From Natronohydrobacter thiooxidans (GTDB lineage: Bacteria > Pseudomonadota > Alphaproteobacteria > Rhodobacterales > Rhodobacteraceae), in assembly GCF_001884735.1 (NCBI RefSeq), contig NZ_MJAP01000033.1, positions 62,001-126,000 of the forward strand: a stretch of DNA of 64,000 nt, in the 5' to 3' direction. This document shows positions 52,432 through 61,729 of this stretch, in pieces; within the stretch, counting starts at the first letter, position 1, and each line of letters begins with the position of its first letter. Position numbers and translations under genes: made by a program. The notes beneath the pieces were generated by a model that worked only from the letters and a program-made list of their open reading frames with translations, was not told where the DNA came from and did not search any database.

Positions 52432-55308
52432 ATGTCCGAGCAGAAATTCATCGAGGTGCGCGGGGCGCGCGAGCATAATCTGAAGAATATCGATGTGACG
52501 ATCCCGCGTGACCAGCTGGTGGTCATTACCGGGCTGTCAGGCTCGGGCAAGTCCTCGCTGGCTTTTGACACGATCTATGCCGAAGGGCAGCGGCGTTATG
52601 TCGAATCCTTAAGCGCCTATGCGCGCCAGTTTCTCGACATGATGCAGAAACCCGATATGGACCATATCTCGGGCCTGTCGCCCGCGATTTCCATCGAGCA
52701 GAAGACGACGAGCAAGAACCCGCGTTCGACCGTGGGTACCGTGACCGAGATTTATGATTATCTGCGTCTGCTTTTTGCCCGTGCAGGCACTCCTTACAGC
52801 CCGGCGACTGGTCAGCCCATTGAGGCGCAGCAGGTGCAGGATATGGTCGACCGGATCATGGCGCTGGAGGAGGGGACGCGGGCCTATCTGCTGGCGCCCA
52901 TCGTGCGCGACCGCAAGGGCGAGTATCGCAAGGAATTTCTGGAACTGCGCAAACAGGGGTTCCAGCGGGTCAAGGTGGACGGGCAGTTCCATGACCTCGA
53001 CGAGCCGCCCACGCTGGACAAGAAATTCCGCCATGACATTGATGTGGTGGTCGACCGGATCGTGGTGCGCGAAGGCATCGAGACGCGGCTGGCGGATAGT
53101 CTGCGCACGGCGCTTGATCTGGCGGATGGGATCGCGGTGCTGGAGGTCGCTGCCGAAGAGGGCGAGCGGATCACATTTTCCGAGAAATTCGCCTGCCCGG
53201 TCAGTGGTTTCACCATCTCCGAGATCGAACCACGGCTGTTTTCCTTCAACGCGCCCTCGGGGGCCTGTCCGGCCTGTGACGGGCTGGGGGTCGAGCTGTT
53301 CTTTGACGAGCGGCTGGTGGTGCCGGATCATGCGCTGCGGGTGGCGGACGGGGCGATTGCGCCATGGCGCAAGGGCAAGTCGCCCTATTTCCTGCAAACG
53401 ATTGAGTCGCTCGCGAAGCATTATGAGTTTGATGCAAAGACACCATGGAAAGACCTGCCTGCGCATGTGCAGCAGGTGTTTCTTTATGGATCAAACGGTG
53501 AGGAATTGCCGTTTCGCTATGACGAGGGCGGGCGGGTCTATAATGTGACCCGCGCTTTCGAGGGGGTGATCCCGAATATGGAGCGGCGCTATCGCGAGAC
53601 GGACAGTGCCTGGATTCGCGAGGAATTCGAGCGCTATCAGAACCAGCGCGCCTGTGGCACCTGCGAGGGGCATCGCTTGCGGCCCGAGGCGCTGGCGGTG
53701 AAGATCGGTCCCGCCAAAGGCGGGCCAGACAAGCTTCTGCATATCGGGCAGGTCACGGAAATGGCGATCCGCGAGGCGTTGGCCTGGGTCGAGACTGTGC
53801 CGGAGAGCCTGTCGAAGCAGAAAAACGAGATCGCCCGCGCGATCCTGAAGGAAATCCGCGAGCGGCTGGGCTTTCTGGTCAATGTGGGGTTGGATTACCT
53901 GACGCTGGGGCGGCATGCGGGCACGCTTTCGGGGGGCGAGAGCCAGCGGATCCGGCTGGCCAGCCAGATCGGTTCGGGGCTGACGGGCGTGCTTTATGTG
54001 CTGGATGAGCCCTCGATCGGGCTGCACCAGCGCGACAATGACCGCTTGCTGACGACGCTGCGCAATCTGCGCGATCAGGGCAATACCGTGCTGGTGGTCG
54101 AGCATGACGAGGAAGCGATCCGCACCGCCGATTTCGTGCTGGATATCGGTCCCGGTGCCGGGGTGCATGGCGGGCGGATCGTCGCGCAGGGGGTGCCGGA
54201 GGCGATCATGGCGGACCCGGCCAGTCTGACCGGGCAATATCTGAGCGGTGCGCGCGAGATTGCGGTGCCGAAAACCCGGCGCAAGGGGAATGGAAAGAAG
54301 CTGACCGTGGTCAAGGCGAGCGGGAACAATCTGCGCGATGTGACGGCGGAATTCCCTCTGGGCAAGTTCGTCTGCGTGACCGGGGTTTCGGGCGGCGGCA
54401 AGTCGACGCTGACGATTGAGACACTGTTCAAGACCGCCTCGATGCGGCTGAACGGGGCGCGGCAGACGCCTGCGCCTTGCGAGACGATCAAGGGGCTGGA
54501 GCAGCTTGACAAGGTGATCGACATTGACCAGCGGCCCATCGGGCGCACGCCGCGCTCGAACCCGGCGACCTATACCGGGGCGTTCGGGCCGATCCGCGAC
54601 TGGTTTGCGGGGCTGCCGGAATCGAAGGCGCGCGGCTACAAGCCGGGGCGTTTCAGCTTCAACGTCAAGGGCGGGCGCTGCGAGGCCTGTCAGGGCGATG
54701 GCGTGTTGAAGATCGAGATGAATTTCCTGCCCGATGTCTATGTCACCTGCGAGACCTGTAAGGGCAAGCGCTATAATCGCGAGACACTGGAGGTCTTGTT
54801 CAAGGGGAAATCCATTGCCGATGTGCTGGATATGACCGTCGAGGAAGCGCAGGGGTTTTTCGAGGCGGTGCCCTCGATCCGCGAGAAGATGGATGCGCTG
54901 ATGCGCGTGGGGCTGGGCTATATCAAGGTGGGCCAGCAGGCGACGACGCTATCGGGGGGCGAGGCGCAGCGGGTGAAACTGTCGAAGGAATTGTCGCGGC
55001 GCTCCACCGGGCGGACGCTCTATATTCTGGATGAGCCGACCACGGGGCTGCATTTCGAGGATGTGAGGAAGCTGCTGGAAGTGCTGCATGAACTCGTGGA
55101 TCAGGGCAATACGGTGGTGGTGATCGAGCATAATCTGGATGTGGTGAAAACCGCCGACTGGATCATCGATATCGGGCCCGAGGGCGGTGACGGCGGTGGG
55201 CAGGTGGTCGCGGTCGGCACGCCGGAGCAGGTGGCGGCGGTCGAGGCCAGCCATACGGGGCGCTATCTGGGGCCGTTGTTGAAGCCGCGTCGGGTGGCGG
55301 CGGAGTAG
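52432..55308 (+). CDS. uvrA: Excinuclease ABC subunit UvrA
   Basis: The 958-residue DNA-damage sensor of nucleotide excision repair starts at ATG 52432 ([20 protein letters not shown]); the in-frame GTG at 52420 lies in the ribosome-binding region. Two ABC ATPase modules are present: Walker [14 protein letters not shown] and [13 protein letters not shown], and signatures [16 protein letters not shown] and [15 protein letters not shown]. Zinc-finger cysteines appear in [20 protein letters not shown] and [10 protein letters not shown]...CETCKGKRY. The terminal [10 protein letters not shown] motif is intact. Confidence 0.98.
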   Translation: MSEQKFIEVRGAREHNLKNIDVTIPRDQLVVITGLSGSGKSSLAFDTIYAEGQRRYVESLSAYARQFLDMMQKPDMDHISGLSPAISIEQKTTSKNPRSTVGTVTEIYDYLRLLFARAGTPYSPATGQPIEAQQVQDMVDRIMALEEGTRAYLLAPIVRDRKGEYRKEFLELRKQGFQRVKVDGQFHDLDEPPTLDKKFRHDIDVVVDRIVVREGIETRLADSLRTALDLADGIAVLEVAAEEGERITFSEKFACPVSGFTISEIEPRLFSFNAPSGACPACDGLGVELFFDERLVVPDHALRVADGAIAPWRKGKSPYFLQTIESLAKHYEFDAKTPWKDLPAHVQQVFLYGSNGEELPFRYDEGGRVYNVTRAFEGVIPNMERRYRETDSAWIREEFERYQNQRACGTCEGHRLRPEALAVKIGPAKGGPDKLLHIGQVTEMAIREALAWVETVPESLSKQKNEIARAILKEIRERLGFLVNVGLDYLTLGRHAGTLSGGESQRIRLASQIGSGLTGVLYVLDEPSIGLHQRDNDRLLTTLRNLRDQGNTVLVVEHDEEAIRTADFVLDIGPGAGVHGGRIVAQGVPEAIMADPASLTGQYLSGAREIAVPKTRRKGNGKKLTVVKASGNNLRDVTAEFPLGKFVCVTGVSGGGKSTLTIETLFKTASMRLNGARQTPAPCETIKGLEQLDKVIDIDQRPIGRTPRSNPATYTGAFGPIRDWFAGLPESKARGYKPGRFSFNVKGGRCEACQGDGVLKIEMNFLPDVYVTCETCKGKRYNRETLEVLFKGKSIADVLDMTVEEAQGFFEAVPSIREKMDALMRVGLGYIKVGQQATTLSGGEAQRVKLSKELSRRSTGRTLYILDEPTTGLHFEDVRKLLEVLHELVDQGNTVVVIEHNLDVVKTADWIIDIGPEGGDGGGQVVAVGTPEQVAAVEASHTGRYLGPLLKPRRVAAE

Positions 55309-55315
55309 GGGGGCG

Positions 55316-55942
55316 TTATCTCGTACAGGAACGGATGAGTTTGAGCACTGCATCTGCATCCGCGATTTGCTCAAACGTAACCGGCACGGTCAGATGCCCC
55401 CAGCTAGGCGGCTGGCCCGGATGCGACAGCCCGGCGCCGAAAGGCTGAAGCTCGTTCTGGTCGATCAATGTGCCAATCTGCAATGACGGGTAGGGCCGTG
55501 TCGGCAGCAGTGCATAAGGATAAGAGTCGTAGTGGGGATTTGCGACAATGTAGATCCGGTCCGCAAACCGCCAGTTGCGCCCGCGCCGACAGACGATGGC
55601 GCGTTTGTTCGTGACGGCGTAGAAAAGGCGCGACAGGACATGCTGACGAACTATGGCGATCCAATACGCGGACAGCAGAAAGGCGAGTGTCAAACCCGCG
55701 AAAGCAAAGCCGATACTCAAGGGGCGGAATGATGCGCTCGAAATCGTCCATGGGACCAGCGCCCAGAGCACGATGGCGCCCGCAATCATCGCCACCAGAT
55801 AAAGTTTCTCAGCCCCCATGGGCTGAAAGAAGCTGCGGCCATGTTCAGGATGTCCCGTCCACAGCAGCCGCTCATCAGGCCTAAGAATGCGCTGCAGGTC
55901 AAAATCCGATGCTGCGACGGACTCAATTGTTGTCCGGCTCAT
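55316..55942 (-). CDS. Membrane protein with bacterial PH-like domain
   Basis: The 208-residue protein is read from ATG 55942 (MSRTTIESVAASDFD); the frame extends to 56053 without coding character and overlaps the LOG gene, so the shorter start is preferred although no clear Shine-Dalgarno is seen. LRPDERLLWTGHPEHG and later LFYAVTNKRAIV are typical of bPH domains (ERILWxGxP ... AVTNxRxI), interrupted by two hydrophobic helices (about residues 45-95). Function is unknown. It is downstream of and on the same strand as the LOG-family gene. Confidence 0.7.
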   Translation of the reverse strand: MSRTTIESVAASDFDLQRILRPDERLLWTGHPEHGRSFFQPMGAEKLYLVAMIAGAIVLWALVPWTISSASFRPLSIGFAFAGLTLAFLLSAYWIAIVRQHVLSRLFYAVTNKRAIVCRRGRNWRFADRIYIVANPHYDSYPYALLPTRPYPSLQIGTLIDQNELQPFGAGLSHPGQPPSWGHLTVPVTFEQIADADAVLKLIRSCTR

Positions 55943-56015
55943 GGCAACGTGCGCATCCAGTATCCCCTCTTCCCTGTGTCGGCCCGCGAGCAGGCGTGAC
56001 TCGCCTCGCCCGCTG

Positions 56016-56570
56016 TCAAACCACCGCCCCCAGCGCCCCCTCCAGCGCCTCAACCGTCTCCACCACCACGAAAAACTCCCGCAGCGACGGTGCCGCGAAG
56101 CCCTGCGCGATCACATGCTCCACCAGCGCGACCAGCGGATCCCAGAACCCTTCGGTGTTCAAAAGGAAGATCGGTTTTTCATGCAGCCCGATCTGACGCC
56201 ATGTCAGCACTTCGAAAAACTCGTCCAGCGTGCCCGCGCCGCCCGGCAGCACGACAATCGCGTCGGAATTGGTGAACATGACCTTCTTGCGCTCATGCAT
56301 CGTCTCGGTCACGACCAGCGTGCTCAGATCGCGCTTGCCCGCCTCCAGTTGCATCAGATGTGTGGGGATCACCCCGAAGACCTGCGCGCCCGCGCCCTGC
56401 GCCTTGCGCGCGACCTCGCCCATGATGCCGATATCGCCCGCGCCATAGACCAGCCGCCAGTCGCGCGCGGCGAACATCTGCCCCAGATCGCGGGCGGCCC
56501 CGGCATAGGCCGGGGAGAGACCCGCGCGCGAGCCGCAAAAGACACAGATCGAGGGACGAAGCTCTGACAT
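56016..56570 (-). CDS. LOG family protein (TIGR00730), probable nucleoside 5'-monophosphate phosphoribohydrolase
   Basis: The 184-residue Rossmann-like protein starts at 56570 (MSELRPSICVFCGSRAGLSP). The diagnostic motif PGGAGTLDEFFE and the GAGDIGIMG loop are present, as are the arginine/lysine in HERKKVMF. Members hydrolyse AMP or cytokinin nucleotides to free bases; in bacteria the role is probably in nucleotide turnover. It is divergent from the LysM protein gene. Confidence 0.92.
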   Translation of the reverse strand: MSELRPSICVFCGSRAGLSPAYAGAARDLGQMFAARDWRLVYGAGDIGIMGEVARKAQGAGAQVFGVIPTHLMQLEAGKRDLSTLVVTETMHERKKVMFTNSDAIVVLPGGAGTLDEFFEVLTWRQIGLHEKPIFLLNTEGFWDPLVALVEHVIAQGFAAPSLREFFVVVETVEALEGALGAVV

Positions 56571-56674
56571 TGCCACACCATATTTCAAATTGCTTTGCCA
56601 CGCGCTAACGGGATTGTTAGACTCACGCAAGCCGCGTTTGTCCCGAACCGGGATCCGCGCGCTGGAGAACCGGG

Positions 56675-57910
56675 ATGCTGAAATATCTGCCCAAAGACGT
56701 GCTTGCCCAATGGGCAATCGGGTCTGTCGCTGTCGCAGGTGCGGCCAGCGTGGCCTATGTCGTGGTTTTTCCCTCCGACAGGCCCGCGCCCGATTTGCCG
56801 CGTCCCGAGTTTGTGCAGACCGAACCGCATGCGGTGAGCGTGCCGCGGGACGAACCCGCGCCGGAGGTTCAGATCGCCATGGCCCCGGTGCAGTCGGATT
56901 ATGCGCCGAGTTTCGATCTGGTGCGCGTGACCGATCTCGGCGATGTGCTGATCGCGGGCAAGGCCCCGGCCACGAGTGCGGTTGCCGCGCTGATCGATGA
57001 AGAACCGGTCGCCCAGACGATCAGCACCCCGGCGGGGGAATTCGTGCTGATGTTCGAGGTCGTGCCCGCGCCGATGCCGCGTGTGCTGGAACTGGAGGTG
57101 CGTCTGCCCAGCGGTGACAGGGTGCGCTCGGTCGACACGCTGATGCTGGCGCCGCGCAGCGAGATGCTTGCTTCGGGGCCTGCCGGGGGACCGGCGGTCG
57201 CGCAGGCTGCGGCGCGCGAGGTTGCGGTGGAGCCGCTTTTTGCGCCGCCTTCTGCACCGGAGCATCCGCAGGTCATGGCCGAGGTCGGATCCTCCGACGC
57301 AATGGAGGCCGAGCCGCAGCCCGAGGGTGCAGAGCTTGCCGCGCGCGACGCGGACGCGGTGGATCCGCAGGCGCCCCTTGCCGTCTTGGTGCGCCCGGAC
57401 GGAACCGTGCAATTGCTGGGTGAGGTGGCGACGCTGCCCCATCGCGGGCGCAGTGGCAATGTCAGTATCGACTCGGTGAGCTATGACGCGGGCGGAGAGG
57501 TTTCGGTGAGCGGGCGCACGGCGACGGGTTCTGCCGATATCCAGATCTATATCGACAATCAGCCGATCCTGCGCGCCCGCGCGGCGCCCGATGGCAATTG
57601 GCAGGCGCAGCTTGAGGGGATCGAGCGCGGTGTCTACCGGCTGCGCGTCGATGAGCTGGACGAGGCCGCGCAGGTGACGTCGCGCGCGGAGATCCCCTTC
57701 GAGCGGGCAACGCCCCAGATCGCGCGCGAGGCGGCAGGCCCGCAGGCGCTGATCGTCCAGCCCGGCAACACGCTCTGGGGCATGTCGCGCGAACGCTTTG
57801 GGGATGGTGCCCGCTATATGCGGATTTTCGACGCCAATCGCGACCAGATCCGCAACCCGGACCTGATCTATCCGGGGCAGGTGTTCATTCTGCCGGGCGA
57901 CAGCAACTGA
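56675..57910 (+). CDS. LysM domain membrane-anchored protein
   Basis: The 411-residue protein has an N-terminal anchor helix (QWAIGSVAVAGAASVAYVVVF), a P/E/A-rich periplasmic linker, Ig-like or carboxypeptidase-regulatory-like repeats (about 80-130 and 255-340, with TDLGDVLIAGKAPATS and GEVSVSGRTATGSADIQIY) and a C-terminal LysM domain: VQPGNTLWGMSRERFGDG ... RNPDLIYPGQVFILPG. It should bind peptidoglycan near the inner membrane. AGAACCGGG precedes the ATG. Partners are unknown. Confidence 0.88.
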   Translation: MLKYLPKDVLAQWAIGSVAVAGAASVAYVVVFPSDRPAPDLPRPEFVQTEPHAVSVPRDEPAPEVQIAMAPVQSDYAPSFDLVRVTDLGDVLIAGKAPATSAVAALIDEEPVAQTISTPAGEFVLMFEVVPAPMPRVLELEVRLPSGDRVRSVDTLMLAPRSEMLASGPAGGPAVAQAAAREVAVEPLFAPPSAPEHPQVMAEVGSSDAMEAEPQPEGAELAARDADAVDPQAPLAVLVRPDGTVQLLGEVATLPHRGRSGNVSIDSVSYDAGGEVSVSGRTATGSADIQIYIDNQPILRARAAPDGNWQAQLEGIERGVYRLRVDELDEAAQVTSRAEIPFERATPQIAREAAGPQALIVQPGNTLWGMSRERFGDGARYMRIFDANRDQIRNPDLIYPGQVFILPGDSN

Positions 57911-57974
57911 GCACCTTCGCGGGGCGCGAGGGTGGCCCTCGGGCAACCCCTGTTGGTGCAGATCTGCAGGATGC

Positions 57975-58002
57975 TTGACCCGTCCGGCGCACCGCCTATA
58001 TT
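57975..58002 (+). promoter_or_regulatory. Sigma-70 promoter of the riboswitch-sugE transcript
   Basis: TTGACC (57975-57980), a 16-bp spacer and TATATT (57997-58002) are near consensus. A start site at about 58008-58010 would place the first riboswitch hairpin at the very 5' end of the RNA. Confidence 0.75.
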
Positions 58003-58010
58003 TTGAGCAC

Positions 58011-58056
58011 GCGGGGACGACCCCGCCCAATTCCCTTCATTGCCAGGACGACCTGG
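58011..58056 (+). promoter_or_regulatory. Guanidine-II (mini-ykkC) riboswitch
   Basis: Two hairpins each carry the ACGR tetraloop that defines the class: P1 GCGGGG-ACGA-CCCCGC (58011-58026) and P2 CCAGG-ACGA-CCTGG (58043-58056), joined by 16 nt. P2 ends six bases before the AGGAGG ribosome-binding site (58063-58068) of sugE. The established mechanism is guanidinium-induced loop-loop pairing that frees the ribosome-binding site, turning on the exporter. Confidence 0.92.
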
Positions 58057-58073
58057 TCCGACAGGAGGATCAG

Positions 58074-58400
58074 ATGCCCTGGATTTATCTGGCGATTGCG
58101 GGTGTGCTTGAAGTGGTCTGGGCTTTCGCGATGAAGCAGTCGATGGGCTTCACGCGGATGGTGCCGACCGTGATCATGGGGGTGTCGATGCTGGGCAGCT
58201 TCGCGCTGCTGGCGGTGGCGATGAAAACCCTGCCCCTGGGCACGGCCTATACGGTCTGGACCGGGATCGGGGCTGTGGGGGCCTTTACCGTAGGGATCAT
58301 GGCGCTGGGCGAGGCGGTGACACCTATGCGCGTGATGGCGGCGGCGATGATCGTGGGCGGGCTTGTCCTGATGAAGCTTTCCGGCACGGGCGAGAGCTGA
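58074..58400 (+). CDS. sugE: Guanidinium exporter, SMR family (SugE/Gdx)
   Basis: The 108-residue protein has four transmembrane helices: MPWIYLAIAGVLEVVWAFAM, with the essential glutamate at position 13, then PTVIMGVSMLGSFALLAVAM, TLPLGTAYTVWTGIGAVG and a C-terminal GGLVLMKLSG. The sequence pattern matches the SugE/Gdx branch, not EmrE. The guanidine-II riboswitch directly upstream fits export of guanidinium by proton antiport as an antiparallel dimer. AGGAGG lies five bases before the ATG at 58074. Confidence 0.96.
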   Translation: MPWIYLAIAGVLEVVWAFAMKQSMGFTRMVPTVIMGVSMLGSFALLAVAMKTLPLGTAYTVWTGIGAVGAFTVGIMALGEAVTPMRVMAAAMIVGGLVLMKLSGTGES

Positions 58401-58467
58401 GACGCGCCCACTGGTCATTTCGCGGGCGCGGTCCTAGATAGCAGGGACGCAAGCAAGAAAGCCCGCC

Positions 58468-60294
58468 ATGACTGCACTCGATCCGACCGCGCCTGCCGCG
58501 CCCGTTCCGACAGCGACACAGGAACGCGCCAGTGGCTGGCGCACCATCCGGCGGGTGGTGCCTTATCTCTGGCCTGCGGCGCCGGGCTGGGTGCGGCAGC
58601 GGGTGGTTTTCGCGCTGGTCATGCTGGTTCTGGCCAAGATCATCGCTGTCGGCACGCCGTTTTTCTACAAGGCTGCGGTGGATGCACTGGCAGGCGAAGG
58701 CACTGGCTGGATGCTGGCGCTGGGGGCGGTCGGGCTGACCGTGGCCTATGGTGTTGCGCGGCTGATGGAGATCGGCTTTCAGGAATTGCGCAATGTGCTC
58801 TTCACCCGCGTCGGCCAGCGGGCGCTGCGCCAGCTGGCACTGGAAACCTTCGGCCATATCCATCGCCTGAGCCTGCGCTACCATATCACCCGCAAGACTG
58901 GCGGCCTGAGCCGGATCATCGAGCGCGGGGTCAAGGGCGTGGATTTCCTGCTGCGCTTTCTGCTGTTTTCGATCTTTCCGCTGCTGCTGCAGCTTCTGAT
59001 GATCGCGGCGGTGTTTTTCTGGCTGTTCGACGTCTGGTATCTGGTCACGGTCGTGGTGACGATCAGCCTCTATGTCTGGTTCACCTTCCGCGTGACCGAA
59101 TGGCGTGTGACTCAGCGCCGGATCATGAACCAGCAGGATACGGATGCGAACCAGAAGGCCATCGACAGCCTGCTGAATTTCGAGACGGTCAAGTATTTCA
59201 ATGCCGAAGCGATGGAGGCGCGGCGCTATGACAGCGCGATGGCGGCCTATGAGGAAGCGGCGGTCAAGACCAACTATTCGCTGGCCTTCCTGAATTTCGG
59301 TCAGGCGCTGCTGATCACGACCGGGCTTGTCGTGGTGATGGTCATGGCCGCAATCGGCGTGCAGCGGGGCGATCTGACCGTGGGCGATTTCGTCATGGTC
59401 AATGCCTATATGATCCAGATCACCATGCCGCTGAACTTTCTGGGCACGGTCTATCGCGAGATCCGGCAGGCATTGGTGGATATGGCCGAAATGTTCGATC
59501 TGCTGGACCAGCCGCCCGATGTGCGCGACGCGCCGGATGCTGAGGAACTGACGGTCGCGTCGGGCGAAGTCGTGTTTGAGGATGTGAAATTCGGCTATGA
59601 TGCGGCGCGGCCCATTCTCAAGGGCATCGGCCTGCGGGTGCGGGGCGGCGAGACTGTGGCGATTGTCGGCCCCTCGGGCTCGGGGAAATCGACCATCGGG
59701 CGGCTCTTGTTCCGCTTCTATGATGTGACCGGGGGCGCGATCCGCATTGACGGGCAGGATTTGCGCAGCGTGAGCCAATCCAGCCTGCATGCCGCGATCG
59801 GGGTGGTGCCGCAGGATACGGTCCTGTTCAATGACACGATTGCCTATAACATCGCCTATGGGCGCGAGGGGGCAACTCAGGCCGAGATCGAGGCTGCGGC
59901 AAAAGCCGCGCGGATCCATGAGTTCATCCTGTCCCTGCCGGAGGGGTATGAGACGGCGGTGGGCGAGCGCGGGTTGAAGCTGTCGGGCGGCGAGAAACAG
60001 CGCGTGGGGATTGCACGGACGCTGCTGAAGAACCCGCCGATCCTGCTGCTGGATGAAGCGACCAGCGCGCTGGATACCCAGACCGAGCAGAGCATTCAGG
60101 AAAGCCTGCGCGCGATGGGGCAGGGGCGGACGGTGCTGACGATAGCGCACCGGTTGTCGACTGTGGTCGATGCGGACCGGATTATCGTGCTGGAGGACGG
60201 ACGCATCGTCGAGGAAGGCCCGCATGACCTGCTTTTGGCGCAGGGCGGCAAATATGCGGCCATGTGGGCGCGGCAGAGTTCTGATGCGGAATAA
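58468..60294 (+). CDS. ABC transporter of the ATM1/HMT1 type (half-transporter)
   Basis: The 608-residue fused permease-ATPase has a six-helix type I exporter domain (about 40-330) followed by the ATPase: Walker A VGPSGSGKSTIG, signature LSGGEKQRVGIARTL, Walker B ILLLDEATSALDTQTE and H-loop IAHRLSTV. The DFVMVNAYMIQITMPLNFLG segment in the last helices is typical of ABCB7/Atm1 proteins, which export glutathione-linked sulfur or metal species. It probably acts as a homodimer. It follows sugE after 67 bp but is unrelated in function. Confidence 0.93.
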   Translation: MTALDPTAPAAPVPTATQERASGWRTIRRVVPYLWPAAPGWVRQRVVFALVMLVLAKIIAVGTPFFYKAAVDALAGEGTGWMLALGAVGLTVAYGVARLMEIGFQELRNVLFTRVGQRALRQLALETFGHIHRLSLRYHITRKTGGLSRIIERGVKGVDFLLRFLLFSIFPLLLQLLMIAAVFFWLFDVWYLVTVVVTISLYVWFTFRVTEWRVTQRRIMNQQDTDANQKAIDSLLNFETVKYFNAEAMEARRYDSAMAAYEEAAVKTNYSLAFLNFGQALLITTGLVVVMVMAAIGVQRGDLTVGDFVMVNAYMIQITMPLNFLGTVYREIRQALVDMAEMFDLLDQPPDVRDAPDAEELTVASGEVVFEDVKFGYDAARPILKGIGLRVRGGETVAIVGPSGSGKSTIGRLLFRFYDVTGGAIRIDGQDLRSVSQSSLHAAIGVVPQDTVLFNDTIAYNIAYGREGATQAEIEAAAKAARIHEFILSLPEGYETAVGERGLKLSGGEKQRVGIARTLLKNPPILLLDEATSALDTQTEQSIQESLRAMGQGRTVLTIAHRLSTVVDADRIIVLEDGRIVEEGPHDLLLAQGGKYAAMWARQSSDAE

Positions 60295-60423
60295 GGCTGC
60301 GGGCGGGGGTCGCCTTGCCTTTGGCACCCCCGGCGGGGGTTGCGCCGGGGGGATGGGGCAGTCCGGGGGTGCGCGCGGCAAGGCGTGCCTGTGCGGGGCA
60401 CAGGCGGGCATCCGGGGGATGTG

Positions 60424-61599
60424 ATGCCAGAATTCGATGTCATCATCCTGGGCGCGGGCGCCGCCGGCATGTTCTGTGCCATCGAGGCCGGGCGGCGGGG
60501 GCGGCGTGTTCTGCTTCTGGACCATGCGAAAGCGCCGGGCGAGAAGATCCGGATCTCTGGCGGCGGGCGGTGCAATTTCACCAATCTCGATATCCGCCCC
60601 GAAGCTTTCCTGTCGCAAAACCCGCGTTTCGCGCGGTCGGCGCTGTCGCGCTACACCCAGCATGATTTCATCGCGCGGGTCGAGGCTGCCGGGATCGCCT
60701 GGCATGAAAAGACACTGGGGCAGCTTTTCTGCGACGGCTCTGCGCGCGAGATCATCGCGATGCTTGTGCGGGATATGGCGCAGGCCGGGGTTGATCTGCG
60801 GCTCAATACGCAGATCAGCGCTGTGGTGCGGGATGGCCTGTATCGGGTCGAGACCTCTGGCGGGGTGTTCGCGGCCCCGGCGCTGGTCGTGGCCACGGGG
60901 GGCAAGTCGATCCCGAAGATGGGGGCCACGGGGCTGGGCTATCAGATCGCCGAGCAATTCGGGCTGAATGTGATCGAGACACGGCCCGCGCTTGTGCCCC
61001 TGACCTTTACCGCGAGCGCGCTGGAGGAAATGCGCGCGCTTGCGGGCGTATCGGTTCCGGCGGTGGTGCGTTGCGGGCGCGCTGCCTTTCAGGAAGGGCT
61101 TCTTTTCACGCATCGGGGCCTTTCCGGCCCCTCGATCCTGCAAATCTCCAGCTATTGGCGTGAGGGCGAGGAGATCGTGATTGACCTCGCGCCGGGTGTG
61201 GATCTGGCCGCGGAGCTGATGGCGCAGAAACAGGCGCGGGGACGGCAGGCTGTGGCGGCGGCGTTGAGTGCCTGGCTGCCGGAAAAACTGGCGCGGCAGA
61301 TCGTGGCGCGCTCCGGGGTGCAGGGCAATCTGGCGGATCTGTCGAAATCAGCCGTGCTGGTTCTGGCCGACAAGGTGCAGCATTGGCGCGTGAAGCCGGT
61401 GGGGTCCGAGGGCTATCGTACCGCCGAAGTGACATTGGGCGGGGTTGACACGCGCGCGCTGGAGGCCCGTACCATGCAGGCCCGCGCGGTGCCGGGGCTT
61501 TATTTTATTGGCGAAAGCGTCGATGTGACCGGCTGGTTGGGGGGATATAATTTCCAATGGGCCTGGTCCTCGGGCTGGGTCGCCGGGCAGTCGGTCTGA
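60424..61599 (+). CDS. BaiN/HI0933-like NAD(P)/FAD-dependent oxidoreductase
   Basis: The 391-residue flavoprotein starts at ATG 60424 (MPEFDVIILGAGAAGMFCAI), preceded by GGGGGATGTG. The family motifs are the N-terminal Rossmann GAGAAGM, the phosphate segment KIRISGGGRCNFTN, LVVATGGKSIPKMGATGLGY and the C-terminal GLYFIGESVDVTGWLGGYNF. The physiological substrate is unknown for most members; one, BaiN, acts in bile-acid metabolism, which is unlikely here. A 129-bp G-rich gap separates it from the ABC transporter gene. Confidence 0.92.
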   Translation: MPEFDVIILGAGAAGMFCAIEAGRRGRRVLLLDHAKAPGEKIRISGGGRCNFTNLDIRPEAFLSQNPRFARSALSRYTQHDFIARVEAAGIAWHEKTLGQLFCDGSAREIIAMLVRDMAQAGVDLRLNTQISAVVRDGLYRVETSGGVFAAPALVVATGGKSIPKMGATGLGYQIAEQFGLNVIETRPALVPLTFTASALEEMRALAGVSVPAVVRCGRAAFQEGLLFTHRGLSGPSILQISSYWREGEEIVIDLAPGVDLAAELMAQKQARGRQAVAAALSAWLPEKLARQIVARSGVQGNLADLSKSAVLVLADKVQHWRVKPVGSEGYRTAEVTLGGVDTRALEARTMQARAVPGLYFIGESVDVTGWLGGYNFQWAWSSGWVAGQSV

Positions 61600-61729
61600 G
61601 GGAATGCGCCGGTTTTTGCCAGTGTAACATTTTTCCGTGATTTGATGTAGATATACCACAGCCCCTGTGGCAAACTCGCCGCAAATCAGGGCGGAACAGA
61701 GTCTGGCAAACAGACAGAGCGGGAGCACA

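Noticed and set aside
58324..61143. A 939-codon open frame on the minus strand
   Set aside because: It is entirely antisense to the Atm1-type transporter and BaiN-like genes, which have intact family motifs. Its composition (H/P/R/Q-rich) is typical of shadow frames in high-GC DNA.
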